Shown in pieces: positions 12,861 through 24,175 of a stretch of 64,000 nt of DNA (positions are counted from its first letter, which is position 1; each line of letters starts with the position of its first letter). The stretch comes from Centropus unirufus (Eukaryota > Chordata > Aves > Cuculiformes > Centropidae): assembly GCA_013397695.1 (NCBI GenBank), contig VYZI01000113.1:370023-434022 (forward strand). Reading direction: 5' to 3'. The notes below the pieces were generated by a model. It was not told where the DNA came from. It searched no databases and was given only the letters and a program-made list of their open reading frames with translations. A program made the translations under genes and the position numbers.

Positions 12861-15800
12861 TAGAAAGGCAGAAATAAAACAACAAAAAACATTCTTAATT
12901 TTTTCTTCTCTATGTAGAATACAGATAGGAGACTCTTGCATTATTCTTACACACTCATTGTTTTTACAAGCTTTAAAAGGTATTTATGTTTAGGTGATGT
13001 CTGATGAGATTTTCAGAATCACACAACTGATTGTGCATCTATGCATATCTGCAGATATGCCTTGGATGTAGGTTGGTGGTTTAAGTGTCTATGTAAGTTG
13101 AAACCAGCTTTATGAGTTCCTTTTATTTCTCTTTTAAATAAGATTCCCTCTTTTCCCCATTACTTTATATTGGTATACTGGAAGAGAAAAAAAGGGTTTT
13201 CAAACTTCAGCTTACCAATCTCAAATAAAAAAAAGGTTTTATTTCTGTTCATTATTGGAATTGTGATCAAAAGTAATTAAAGCAAAAAAGTCTGCACTAT
13301 GTACTTACATTAAAATTGATTAAATAATAATGTAATAGTTGAAAATAAACTCTTTAATATATTCACTATCTGTCATCACATTAACCTAAATTTAGATACT
13401 TTCCTTTGCCTTCTCATACCTTTAACTAATTAAAGTTATGAGAGCCGAGAAAGGTTCATGAGCATCATATTTATATTTTAATTTATGCAAATTATATCAA
13501 TAATTTATAGATTTGTCTTTTAACACATATATTCATTAATATTCATACTTAAATGTAATTTAAGAACATTTCTTCTGAGAAGAGATATTTTAAAAATTGT
13601 GTTAAGTAGGAGCAGACCTGAGTGAAAAATCCATTTTTCTTTGAAAATAATTTTTGTTTGCCTCAGAAGTCAAGTAATTTTAGTATATTCCTAACATTCA
13701 CCAGTTTGTGTTATTGAATTCTTCTTCCCAGAATTATATATGTTAACTCACTTTTAGATAAATTTATTCATGCTTGGATTAACCAGTGTAATTTTTGTCT
13801 CCTGTGTTACACGTACATAATAATCCCAGATTCTCCCATGTTTCAAGTTTCTCCCTCTAAAAATACCCTAATCTTTCTCACGTGAAGTTAAACTGAGTTT
13901 ATATCGTGTATAGGCCTAACATCACTTTCTGTTTTGGCCTTTGTTACTTTCACATTTTCTGATATTTTTAGTGCTTGATTTAGCAGATTAGATATTTGGG
14001 GTTTTTTGCATTTTATATTAATAATGAAACCATCAGGATGACAATGTCTAGACATCAGCCAAGTCTTTTCCAGAAAAAAATCCGCTTAATATGCATTGAG
14101 TTTTTTGGTTATTGTTTTCTTGGAGTAAAGATTAAGTAGTAAATCTGTCAAAGTCATTGTCATGAATATTTTGAACACTCTTCTCTGTTGTTTTACATTG
14201 GAGGCTGTTATGTATAAGACAATCAATATGATAATTCTATTGTCCTTTTCTAACCACTGTTCATGTGTGTAACATTGGTTATTTAACACTGAGGTATTCC
14301 ATAAAGATTTGAAAAGCCATCATGTTTCATGCTATTTAACCCCTTCTATTACAGGATAATACTGTACATAATGCACTACAAGATTGTTTCTCGTGATCAA
14401 AAGAAGCTCAGTACATAATAATCAAATCAGGATTCAACGACTTTATGGCTACCAGAAAGATTAAGAAAAAGATTATATTAAATGTCCAAACCAGCTAAAA
14501 ATAGAATTCTGCCTGATGATCGTGGTCTTCCTCTATTACAGAACAACAAACCATGTGAATAGAAAAGTAGAAGTACTTATTAACTTGACATAAAGTTTAT
14601 ACTTTTTCTAACTAAGACAATTTAATTCAGATTACATGTATTTATAAGTGGCTGAATAATCAAAGGAAAAATGACCTCATAATAAGCTTAACTCATAATT
14701 CCAGGCAGACTAATTCACACTGGCCCTTTCTCGGCATGGGTGTTGGACCATATGAAATACAGAGACCCCTTCCAATCAAAATGCACCTATTTGATCCTGT
14801 GATACTGAAGCAGTGTGCAAGGATTTTTTTAGGTGGAGCTAAAATAATAGATGACATTTTATGCAAATGTCTTTCATCCAGTCTTATGTTGGAGGAAATG
14901 ATTCCAAAATGGTCCAAAACCTTTTTGTTTATTAATTTGGTGGTTCACTTTTTAGTAAGCATAGTGGGGTTGCAAAGTATAATGTGAAAGTTTTGTGCTA
15001 TCATCTACTCAGTCGTTGGAATGTTCTGTTATAGTGCTTTATATCAACAGGATGTGAAGAGTATTTCTAGATTATATATCAGCATTAACCTTCATTCTTA
15101 GGATCAAATATTCAGGGAAAATGTTATGTTAAAAATTGCGCCCAAGGAAAATAACTGTTTGGGAAAATTACAGTGAAAGGTACCTAGGTTATGAGAGAAT
15201 CCTTTCACATGACTCCACAGCATTTAGAGTAGTGAGTTTTGCATGTATAGTTGTGCAGGTGGAACCTGCACCTTTGCATAACAAAACAGTCATATAGTTC
15301 ATATTTAAAATGTTATAAACATTCAGGTCTAGAATTTTAAAGTTTAACCATATTTTTCATGTTCAGTGAAAATTCCTTGATGTATGGAAAAATAAGGTCA
15401 TCTAAATTGTTAGAACTATGGGACTTAGATAGTTGGAAGGCATATATATTTAAATATTTTAATGATTTTTTTCTTCTGAATGAAAATTTGGAAGATTCAG
15501 GTAATTATCTGGAAAAAACAATGAGCACTCAATTAAGTTGATAATCCCGAGAAAGCTGAAGAACTATATGAAGTGAAGTAAAACATGTGGGATGTACTGT
15601 GACATGTTGACTTTTATCTTTTTCCTGTCTTTTATAAAAGTTAAAACTGAATAGTAATGCTCACAGCCATGTTTACCATTTCTCCTACGTCAGTAGAAAA
15701 ACACCTCTTTTCTCATTAGTCAAATAAATGGATTTTAGACATTTTATTTGATGCATTTGAGATTACAAAGAACTCTAAAATTATTAACTCTTTAATTCCT

Positions 15801-15903
15801 AAACCATCTAAAGCTGATATACATAGTAATACACTGTTGCACATATAAACTCACTTTCTTTGCTTTTGATGACTTCCTCCATTAGTATATAATAGTCTAA
15901 TAG

Positions 15904-15940
15904 CTCTGACTTTCTTTGACTTTTATTCTTTTTCTTCCAG
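15904..15940 (+). other. FSTL5: 3' splice site of the FSTL5 terminal exon (branch point, polypyrimidine tract, AG)
   Basis: A branch-point-like CTCTGAC at 15904-15910 is followed by an almost unbroken pyrimidine-rich stretch and TTCTTCCAG ending at 15940. The spacing of about 30 nt from branch A to AG is normal. The reading frame of FSTL5 opens immediately after it with one leading base, which fixes the intron phase. Confidence 0.85.
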
Positions 15941-16643
15941 ATTTGGATTTGTTCTTCATAAAGATAAGCCCATGCTCCAGAAAATTGATCTAGAAACTAT
16001 GTCATACATCAAAACAATTAATCTAAAGGATTATAATTGCATTCCCCAGTCACTGGCTTATACACATCTCGGAGGACTCTTTTTTATCTGCTGCAAGCCT
16101 GATACCACTGGGGCTGTCCTACCACAGCTTATAGTGGATAGCGTTACTGATTCTGTAATCGGATACAATGGTGACATAACAGGAACGCCATATATCTCTC
16201 CAGATGGACACTACCTTGTCAGCATTGATGATGCAAAAGGTCTCATGAGGATCCAGTCCATAACAATGAGGGGAGAAATACAGGATGCATTTGACATTCA
16301 CACTAATTTGCACATATCTGATGTAGCTTTTCAGCCATCCTTCACTGAAGCCCATCAATACAATGTCTACTGTAGCTCCAGCACACAAACTGATGTTCTC
16401 TTTGTGGAACTGTCCTCTGGGAAGGTTAAGATGGTGAAGAGTCTGAAGGAGCCTGTCAAGGCAGGGGAATGGCCTTGGAACAGTAAGAACCGTCTTATAA
16501 AAGACAGTGGCCTTTTTGGTCAGTATCTCATGACCCCTTCCAAGGAATCTCTGTTTATCCTGGATGGACGGCTCAATAAGTTAAATTGTGAAATCACAGA
16601 AGTTGAGAAAGGAAACACAGTAATTTGGGTTGGAGAAGCATAA
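15941..16643 (+). CDS. FSTL5: FSTL5 terminal coding exon (C-terminal ~234 residues)
   Basis: This is the last coding exon of follistatin-like 5, a secreted glycoprotein. In the family the order is signal peptide, Kazal/follistatin domain, EF-hand pair, two Ig domains and a C-terminal beta-propeller-like region. The exon begins after a strong acceptor and opens with the last base of a split codon, so the readable frame starts at 15942 (FGFVLHKDKP). It runs 233 codons to TAA at 16641-16643. The segment PYISPDGHYLVSIDD is a YVTN/WD40-type propeller blade. The C-terminal stretch from GLFGQYLMTPSKESLFILDG to the end (VIWVGEA) is what I recognise as the FSTL5 C-terminus. FSTL5 is about 847 residues in mammals, so this is roughly the last 28%. 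The first in-frame Met at 15972 is internal, not a start. The frame has no stops or frameshifts, so the gene looks intact. FSTL4 is the paralogue to exclude; the C-terminus as I remember it favours FSTL5. Confidence 0.95.
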
Positions 16644-16875
16644 GGATCTGTGCTAGATTTTTACCAAATTAATAGTTTTACAGTACATTGCACTCAAATT
16701 ACACTATTCTTCAAATTTATACAGTTTTCATTTTAAATTGTTAGATGTTTCTAAGCCTGTTATTTGACTAGAACACAATTTTGAATCAACTTCCACTTAA
16801 AAGTCACTAAACATTGGCTACTTGATGATTGTACTCCTTAATTATGTACTGAGATTGTAATGTTTGACTGAAATT

Positions 16876-16936
16876 AATAAACATGAAAATCGATGATAAA
16901 TATTGTACATGACTTTAAAGGAAGTATGAAAATAAA
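16876..16936 (+). promoter_or_regulatory. FSTL5: Two candidate proximal poly(A) signals, FSTL5
   Basis: AATAAA occurs at 16876-16881 and again at 16931-16936, only about 230-290 nt after the stop codon. A GT-rich stretch lies further on at about 17009-17025. These could give a short 3' UTR isoform. The flank of the second one (AATAAACCCC) is identical to that of the distal signal at 18321. Confidence 0.35.
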
Positions 16937-18320
16937 CCCCAAAAGCTTCAGGGAATTTAATATGATACATTGCATTTGTAAATGGAAGACTTAAATGTGA
17001 TTCAAGTTCTGAGTTGGTTTGCTTCAGACCCAAAATAAGACCTATTGTACAATCTTTGACTGCCTAAACTGAAATGTTATATCCTGTTCTGTCCGGTCCA
17101 CTGTTTCATATTTTTGTGCCTTGAAGCGAAAGTTTCACATGAAATGCAAGGAACAGAAATTCAGAAATTCAGAAATTGTATAATTGATTCTCAGTATAGC
17201 TATAGGATTGATTGTCATTGGAAAGAAACTTTTGGTATCAAATTTCTAGTCACAAGTTGTGGAATACATGGAAAGAAAAAAGGAGAAATTATATTTGCAG
17301 TGTTTTCTGATCACTGCAATTTGAGGATTTTATTTTTATGGTGAATCTTCATTGAGAAAGATGCTTTTAGAAGAGTAACCTTTCTTTTAGGAAAAAATAG
17401 ATATTAGATTTTTCAGCAATCACAGGTTTTCTTGAGCAGGGAGTTGCAGGTCTACTAAAGAGAAATATTGCACTTATCCTTTGAGATTCAACTGCGTTCT
17501 AAAAACCTGGCATCACAAAGCTTCACTTATCAAGGAAACTGTTATTTAAAAGCAAACAAAATGCAAAACTGAAAATGCAAACAACTGAAGTATACAACCA
17601 CTAGATAACATTTTTGCCTATGCATCGTACCAATTATCCATATTTGTTAAACCATTTGGTTATCTCAATAAGTTTTCTCTTACATGCATCTAATTGGATT
17701 AGTGAAAAAAAATGGATGACAAAAACTTTGTATTTTTTATAGTTTGCTTACTTAGAATTCTAATATTAAAAATTGTTAAACATGTATATAGGAAAAATAA
17801 GATTCCAAGAAGTCGAATAACAAATCACTAGGATCAGAAAGCCAGCAGTAAGCACCTATCCAGGTTTGGACCAATGACTTAAAAGTCTGGGAGTATTTTT
17901 ATTTTTATTATGTTATTGCTAAAGAATACTTAAACTGACCTCCATTTACTGAAGGCAATCAGAAAAAAATATGGTTTTTTTTTTAAAAAAACTGCGATTT
18001 AGATTGTGTAAAATTGCTTAGAAAACTTGAATTTCCTAGCATTGTAATCATGTGCGAATTTAGCATTCTGCCCTTTGTGGTACAGTAGATCTCTCTTTAG
18101 CTTGAGCATACCTCCTTGTAGGTAGATGTAACTCAGATATGATTCTGCTTATGTTTCCAGAAACTGAATGTTTTCCTTTTAACAATTTTTCTCCATTGTG
18201 AACAGACAAGCATCATGTAAACTGTTACTCACTTATTTACAGTAGGCTTTCTCATGCATTTTTCTTCTGTAACTTACACCATGTGAATGTTCTGTATGTA
18301 GAAATGCTTGACAAAAGGAG

Positions 18321-18326
18321 AATAAA
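18321..18326 (+). promoter_or_regulatory. FSTL5: Distal poly(A) signal AATAAA, FSTL5
   Basis: A canonical AATAAA lies about 1.68 kb after the stop. Two TGTA motifs (CFIm-type) lie 24-28 nt upstream at 18293-18300. A GT-rich stretch (TTTTGGTGAATGTTT) follows at about 18352-18366. This combination makes it the best candidate for the main cleavage site. Confidence 0.6.
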
Positions 18327-18426
18327 CCCCATAAATTTTAAACAGTTCTGATTTTGGTGAATGTTTAAAGGCACGCAACACAGAATTTATCTGAAAGCAA
18401 AGTAGAAGAATATTTATTTACCTATT

Positions 18427-18448
18427 CATATATATATACACATATATA
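18427..18448. repeat. AT/AC alternating simple repeat
   Basis: CATATATATATACACATATATA is an alternating purine-pyrimidine run lying about 75 bp after the proposed FSTL5 cleavage site. It is probably slippage-prone and has no evident function. Confidence 0.8.
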
Positions 18449-19261
18449 AGGTGTACTTATGCAAGTACAAAATAATATATAACATGGAAGGAAATTTTTT
18501 TAAAAGAACTTATCCAGTAGTAAAAGTTTCTTTTTGCTGCTACAAAGAAAAGCTCATCTATGAATAAATTATGCACAAAGTATTTAGCATATAGACAGAT
18601 GTCCATTCTCACATCTAGCCTCTGAAGCCAAAAGCCTCTACCCTAGAGGCTGTACAAACATATGAGCCCAAACAAAGAAGCATGCACTCCAGCAGCATAG
18701 CAACACAGCTACCTATCCAGTCTGCCCAGAGTAGGTGGACTGTACGCTTACTTACATTGCTTCCACAAGTAGCCTGAAATAAGGTTAAGACAGAGTTCAG
18801 TATACAAACAATAATTTTCTTTCCTTTAAAATACCTTTGCAAAATATTAGACTTTATAAGATTATTATCACAAATTTATTTTCCACATCTATTGACAAAA
18901 TCCTCCAAAACACTGGTAAGTACAGTAAAGGTTTCAACATAGATTCACTCATGGCTATGTAATTTTTTGTGATGTAATGCTTTGTCTTTAATAATTATAT
19001 TTCTTCTTTGACAATATTTTTGAGACTATATGTGTAAACAATTGTCACAGCTTCTCACCAATCTTTTTTGGGATGTTACACAAGTAATTGATAAGCATGG
19101 TTGTTTTCATAGCTGTTCCAGTTGCAGTTCTGCTGCTCTGACTGAAAGTACTAATCTAAATGAGAGGAAAACCCCAGTTTTCAGGTTTTTTGCTGGCAGT
19201 CCTCTAAGGACAGCTGAAGTAAAGGAGATTTTTCAGCATAAATTTAATCAATATTTTCAGA

Positions 19262-19446
19262 CTGAATATAAGAAAAAGCTGTGTGGACAGCTCAGAAAGG
19301 CTATGTAGTTTCCATCTTTGGATGTTTTCAACACCTGGCTAGATTATACTTGTCTGACCTTTAACTGAATTGGCTTTGAGCCGGGTGTTGTACTATAGAT
19401 CTGCAAAAGTCCCTTCAAAGGTGAATTATCTTGTGATTCTAGGATT
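19262..19446 (+). mobile_element. Old CR1 3'-end fragment
   Basis: The order of GCTCAGAAAGGCTATGTAG, CCATCTTTGGATGTTTTCAA, CACCTGGCTAGA, GGCTTTGAGCCGGGTGTTGT, AAAAGTCCCTTCAAAG and TTATCTTGTGATTCTAG follows the CR1 3' UTR. That UTR has a GCAGGGGGTTGGACTAGATGA-type segment, then GGTCCCTTCCAA, then a TTCTGTGATTCTATG tail. About 70% or less seems to be conserved, so it is older than the other CR1 copies except the L3-type relics. Confidence 0.75.
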
Positions 19447-20570
19447 ATAGGGATGGAAACAATGGCAATCTTAATTTGTTTAGGCTGTTCAGTTTTCTGA
19501 CTGAGCTTGCACAGCAGGTATTTCAATGCACATTTGCAAATGAAAAACCCAAGTGTTAAGGTTGGACCAAAATATGGGCCAAGCAAAATTAAAAAAGCAG
19601 CATTTTTATCTCTTGAAATCCTCAGCTCTGAAAAGATATTGTCATTTTGAAATCTGGAATACATTTCTTGGCTTCCAGGAAATCCCAAGCTAATAACAGA
19701 ACTTCCACAGGATGCAATATGTGAAGGTAAGTGCCCCTAAATATCTGAGGGACAGCTGTAGTGAAAGAAAGGGGTACTTGAGACCACTGTCCTAGATAAG
19801 GTCTCTTAACTCACTGAGGCAACATATGTCCAAATGTGAACATGGCCCCTTGTCTCCTTGTTCACAGCTCTTCAAGTAAAATTGTTCTGGGCATTTCATT
19901 AAGATCTAATTGGCGCATTTATAATATAGATCAGAGGTGGAATAATAGATTTGTTAACTTGCTAATCAATTTGAGATGGAAGAGCTGTTTTTGTATCTAT
20001 AGTTATCTCTCCAAAGGAAACACTTTAATATCAAGAAAGCCTTCTTTACCTCTTATCAGTTTGCTTTTTGATTTTCATTTTAAGCAGGTCCTAAAGAAAC
20101 CTACTGATTACTGTTATTTTAAAGTAAGCAACAAAAATGTAGAACATACAGGAAGAAAAAGAGACAGATTTAAGTATTATTCAGCTGTAATGACCCATAA
20201 GTATGAAATTAAAATTAATTTGCTTAACTCTGCACTTCAAAATCCAGATTTCAGAAAAAAAATTGGAAAAAAGCAAGTCAAACACCCTAGGGGAGAGAGA
20301 GGAAAAGGTCATTCTGAACATGAATGTCTACTAATTAGAAAGAACTAAGATTGAGTCCAGCAGCCAAGAACCTTCGCATTTGCACCACATCGACAATGTT
20401 TCACTGTAGTTGACACCCTCTACAATGGAGGAAGCCCCAGAGGAGAAAGGCAAAAATAATGAGCTCAGAGAAGACCATAAAGAATGACCACCAATTATTG
20501 TAAAGAAAGCTGCACTTTTAGGGGGACTAGAGAGTAACCCTTGCTTCAGATGTATTGCTATAACATTGAG

Positions 20571-20644
20571 CCACCAGGCTGTATAAACAACTTTCCTTGA
20601 GGTAATTCCACCAGGCTGTATAAACAACTTTCCTTGAGGTAATT
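20571..20644. repeat. Perfect 37-bp tandem duplication (2 copies)
   Basis: Positions 20571-20607 and 20608-20644 are identical, each starting CCACCAGGCTGTATAAACAA and ending CCTTGAGGTAATT. There is no mismatch, so the duplication is recent, or possibly an assembly or allelic artefact. Confidence 0.95.
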
Positions 20645-20721
20645 GTGGAGATTAATGTTTTTTTTCCTGAGCTTGCCAGAGCAGCATGGAAGAAAAAGTA
20701 TATATGTGGCTCAACCTAAGT

Positions 20722-20790
20722 TGAAACAATAAGTTTAAAACATTAAGTTTAAACACTATAAGTTTAAAACTTAAACAATAAGTTTAAAAA
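20722..20790. repeat. Degenerate short tandem array of TAAGTTTAAAAC-like units
   Basis: Four variants of TAAGTTTAAA(A)C occur in about 70 bp. Part of the array (GTTTAAAACTTAAAC) is also self-complementary. It lies 80 bp after the 37-bp duplication, so the locality seems prone to slippage. Confidence 0.75.
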
Positions 20791-21461
20791 CTGGTCAGCT
20801 GATAAAATGAACTTTGATGAGAGCAATGGGCTTGACCTAAATTTAGCCCTCTTATTCCTTCCCAGTGACTAGGCATGATCAACACTACAGTGGTGAGCTT
20901 ATAGAGACAAGTAGTAAGGAATCATATTTGCATAATGATCTGACTGCATACTGCAATAACTGTATTGTGTTTCCATTGTGATTTCAGTATACTGCTTTAT
21001 CACTCCGATAAATCAAAATCCCACACAACAACAACTGTATGAAATCAGAAAATTTTATATTAAACGTTAAACCCTCCTTATGTGGAATATGTAAAAAAAC
21101 TAGTCAGAAGGCATTGGACTCTGACATTCATCCACTACCACTCCACTTTATATAATATTGGAATGGAAAAAAACCATTCAGCACTAACAGTACTTCATGG
21201 GATAACAAGAAGAATGGAATTGGAAGAAAAGGGCAAAATCTTATTTATGCTGGTGTTAGGAGTTCTTTCAGCGTCAGTGAGCATCCTGTTATGTAGAATA
21301 TAGCAAAGGCAACAAAGACAATGTCATGAGCTGATTCGTACTTATATCAGGGAAGGAAGAGATTATGATGAGTCTATAATCAGAGTTAAAATAGTGTCTT
21401 ATATCTTGAAGGCAGAGATATTTACATTCGTTGTCACAGGTAATTGAAGTAAATTTCCAGA

Positions 21462-22192
21462 NNNNNNNNNNNNNNNNNNNNNNNNNNNNNNNNNNNNNNN
21501 NNNNNNNNNNNNNNNNNNNNNNNNNNNNNNNNNNNNNNNNNNNNNNNNNNNNNNNNNNNNNNNNNNNNNNNNNNNNNNNNNNNNNNNNNNNNNNNNNNNN
21601 NNNNNNNNNNNNNNNNNNNNNNNNNNNNNNNNNNNNNNNNNNNNNNNNNNNNNNNNNNNNNNNNNNNNNNNNNNNNNNNNNNNNNNNNNNNNNNNNNNNN
21701 NNNNNNNNNNNNNNNNNNNNNNNNNNNNNNNNNNNNNNNNNNNNNNNNNNNNNNNNNNNNNNNNNNNNNNNNNNNNNNNNNNNNNNNNNNNNNNNNNNNN
21801 NNNNNNNNNNNNNNNNNNNNNNNNNNNNNNNNNNNNNNNNNNNNNNNNNNNNNNNNNNNNNNNNNNNNNNNNNNNNNNNNNNNNNNNNNNNNNNNNNNNN
21901 NNNNNNNNNNNNNNNNNNNNNNNNNNNNNNNNNNNNNNNNNNNNNNNNNNNNNNNNNNNNNNNNNNNNNNNNNNNNNNNNNNNNNNNNNNNNNNNNNNNN
22001 NNNNNNNNNNNNNNNNNNNNNNNNNNNNNNNNNNNNNNNNNNNNNNNNNNNNNNNNNNNNNNNNNNNNNNNNNNNNNNNNNNNNNNNNNNNNNNNNNNNN
22101 NNNNNNNNNNNNNNNNNNNNNNNNNNNNNNNNNNNNNNNNNNNNNNNNNNNNNNNNNNNNNNNNNNNNNNNNNNNNNNNNNNNNNNNNNNNN
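21462..22192. other. Assembly gap (731 N)
   Basis: Unresolved bases. Open frames running through the Ns are artefacts of reading N as coding. Confidence 1.
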
Positions 22193-24157
22193 TATCATAT
22201 TACTATAACGAAAGATACACTTTTAATTCTGTGAAAGGATATCACAAGTTTAAAAAAGGATTCCTCTCTCCTCCAGCTTCCCGTGTGAACAATTTTCTTT
22301 TAACAGGTTATATTAGCTGTAAATATAATTATTAAAAACAAACAAGGAAGAATCAGAATTATTTTTCCATTTCAGTACACCTACTCTAAATCATTGCTAA
22401 TGATACAGACATACACTGTGGTGAAGTAGAATCAACACCATATTTCTATTGAGGCTTGTATAAGAAAAGATTTTTGCATGAATGCAAAGGAAAGAGGAGC
22501 TAGCGCTTCAGGTTATTGCAAAATTAATTAAAATTGTAAATAAATAGCCATTTTGCCTATGATTACTGTAAAGATTAAGCAACAAAATCCATTTCTAAAC
22601 TGTAGTTAGACCCTTTTTCCAAATAGAGAGTTTCATCCAATACTTTGAGAGTAGAAGTACATAATTTACACTAGTCAGGCTGGACTGTCAGACCACTATA
22701 TCTTCTCATTCACTGTTTGATGACTTCCAGCTCCTTTGTATTTTCAGTTCAGTGGACATCTTGGGTAGCATTCCTGCTATCTTCCCCTTTTTCCCTTTGT
22801 AAGCTTAAATACAGCATGCAGCACTGCTGTGGTAGCAAGCGAATCTCTGTCTCACTAGATCAGCATCACCATTCTAGTTGTATCTAATGGGCAAAGCAAT
22901 TTTGGCTGAAATTACTTATCATTTTCTCTAAAATTCTATTAAATTTCCACAAAATATTGCTTTTACTTTGTTGACTTTGTCAAACTGTATTTACTTTGGC
23001 TAACGTCAGTCTCATGCTGAAATTTTCCTGCTTCTGTCTTTTTAAAAATCCAGATAAGACATCTTTCATTTAGTTCACTACAGGGAGGTGTTGGCCTCAT
23101 TTTTTGCACGCTTGTTTAATGTAGAGGAGAATGGGTACCTTGTAGAACTAGTCTTTTATATCACCTAGTAACAGTACTTTGTGTATACTAAGGAGGAAAG
23201 ACATGAAAGGGAAACATTGCCACATTCATCAAGATGTGTGTAGCAGAAACAGAAGCAGTAAGCACTACGGTACTTTCATACCATGTTTACCTCCTTCTAT
23301 TCCACATGCTGGGAATGATGATAGGTACAGGATAATGTTGTTCATTGCAGTTGGACTGTGGCTGAGAGCAAGCGGGTAGAATACTAACTTCAGTTCAACA
23401 TGGGAAGCTCCAGTGTTTTGGGGCTCAGCATGTGACGAAAACCGTTGGTTCCAGATTTCAAATCAAGCATCACACACAAGCCCCGAAAACACGTGATCTA
23501 ATGAAACTCCAACCAGGGCATGGGCACTGCTATTTTGGGCTGAGAAAGTTTTCTCAGAGGAGCTAAACCTTCTAAAGTTATTTTCTTTTTAAATTATTTT
23601 TTTTTTCATTTTCACTTCTATCATTAATGCTGGTTTTGACACCCCTATCTTTATTGTTTTGTAACAGAAATATGATTACTTTTATCATCATTATTATATG
23701 CCAACAGAAGAAATTATTGTGTGTCCCTGTTTTTCATGCTTGCCCTCATTCTGTTTACTGACATAAGTAATTATGCATAAGGCACAGTGAAGCTGTGATG
23801 GTCCGAGGGTCAAAGCAAGGTCTCCTAGGAGGGGATGAACCATTTCTAAACTACTTGCCATAAAGTGAAATAGACCAGAACAGTTTGTACATGAGTAAAG
23901 TTGTTCTTCAAGAAAACCTATCTATCCAATGAGTTTTAGCTAAAAAAGAATGGCTTATCTGATCAGTACACTCACTTTAGAGTATCTAATAACCTACCTT
24001 GTCTTCCATAGAGTGTGTTTCTTCTTTCTTAAATGTTTTACATGTGTCAAGTACTGATTATCCTCAGTTCAACAGATGTAGACATTCTTTAAGGATTTTA
24101 TTAATACCAATATACTTCTATTGCTTTATTATCTAGAAAGAGTTTTGTCATTGGATC

Positions 24158-24175
24158 TATTATTATTATTATTAT
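24158..24175. repeat. (TAT)6 microsatellite
   Basis: Six uninterrupted TAT units directly after TTGGATC. Confidence 0.9.

Larger units (their letters stand above)
1..15940 (+). other. FSTL5: FSTL5 last intron (3' part)
   Basis: Everything before the acceptor at 15940 is inferred to be one intron. I found no upstream FSTL5 exon in it, so the intron is at least 15.9 kb here and its donor lies outside the window. Apart from the repeats listed separately, 1-3911, 6879-9837, 10291-12344 and 12861-15903 are AT-rich single-copy-looking DNA in which I recognise no gene, RNA or repeat. Short open frames there look like chance. Confidence 0.75.
16644..18350 (+). other. FSTL5: FSTL5 3' UTR (inferred extent)
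   Basis: The sequence follows directly from the FSTL5 stop codon and is AT-rich, as expected of a long brain-gene 3' UTR. The end is placed just past the AATAAA at 18321, giving about 1.7 kb; mammalian FSTL5 transcripts also have a long 3' UTR. Within it a short tandem array of the 8-mer CAGAAATT occurs three times at 17154-17177. I see no repeat insertion inside. The extent is an inference and needs RNA data. Confidence 0.6.

Noticed and set aside
16119..16388. 89-codon minus-strand open frame
   Set aside because: Shadow of the FSTL5 coding exon.
21431..22234. Long open frames on both strands (about 250-270 codons)
   Set aside because: They consist almost entirely of N bases from the assembly gap.
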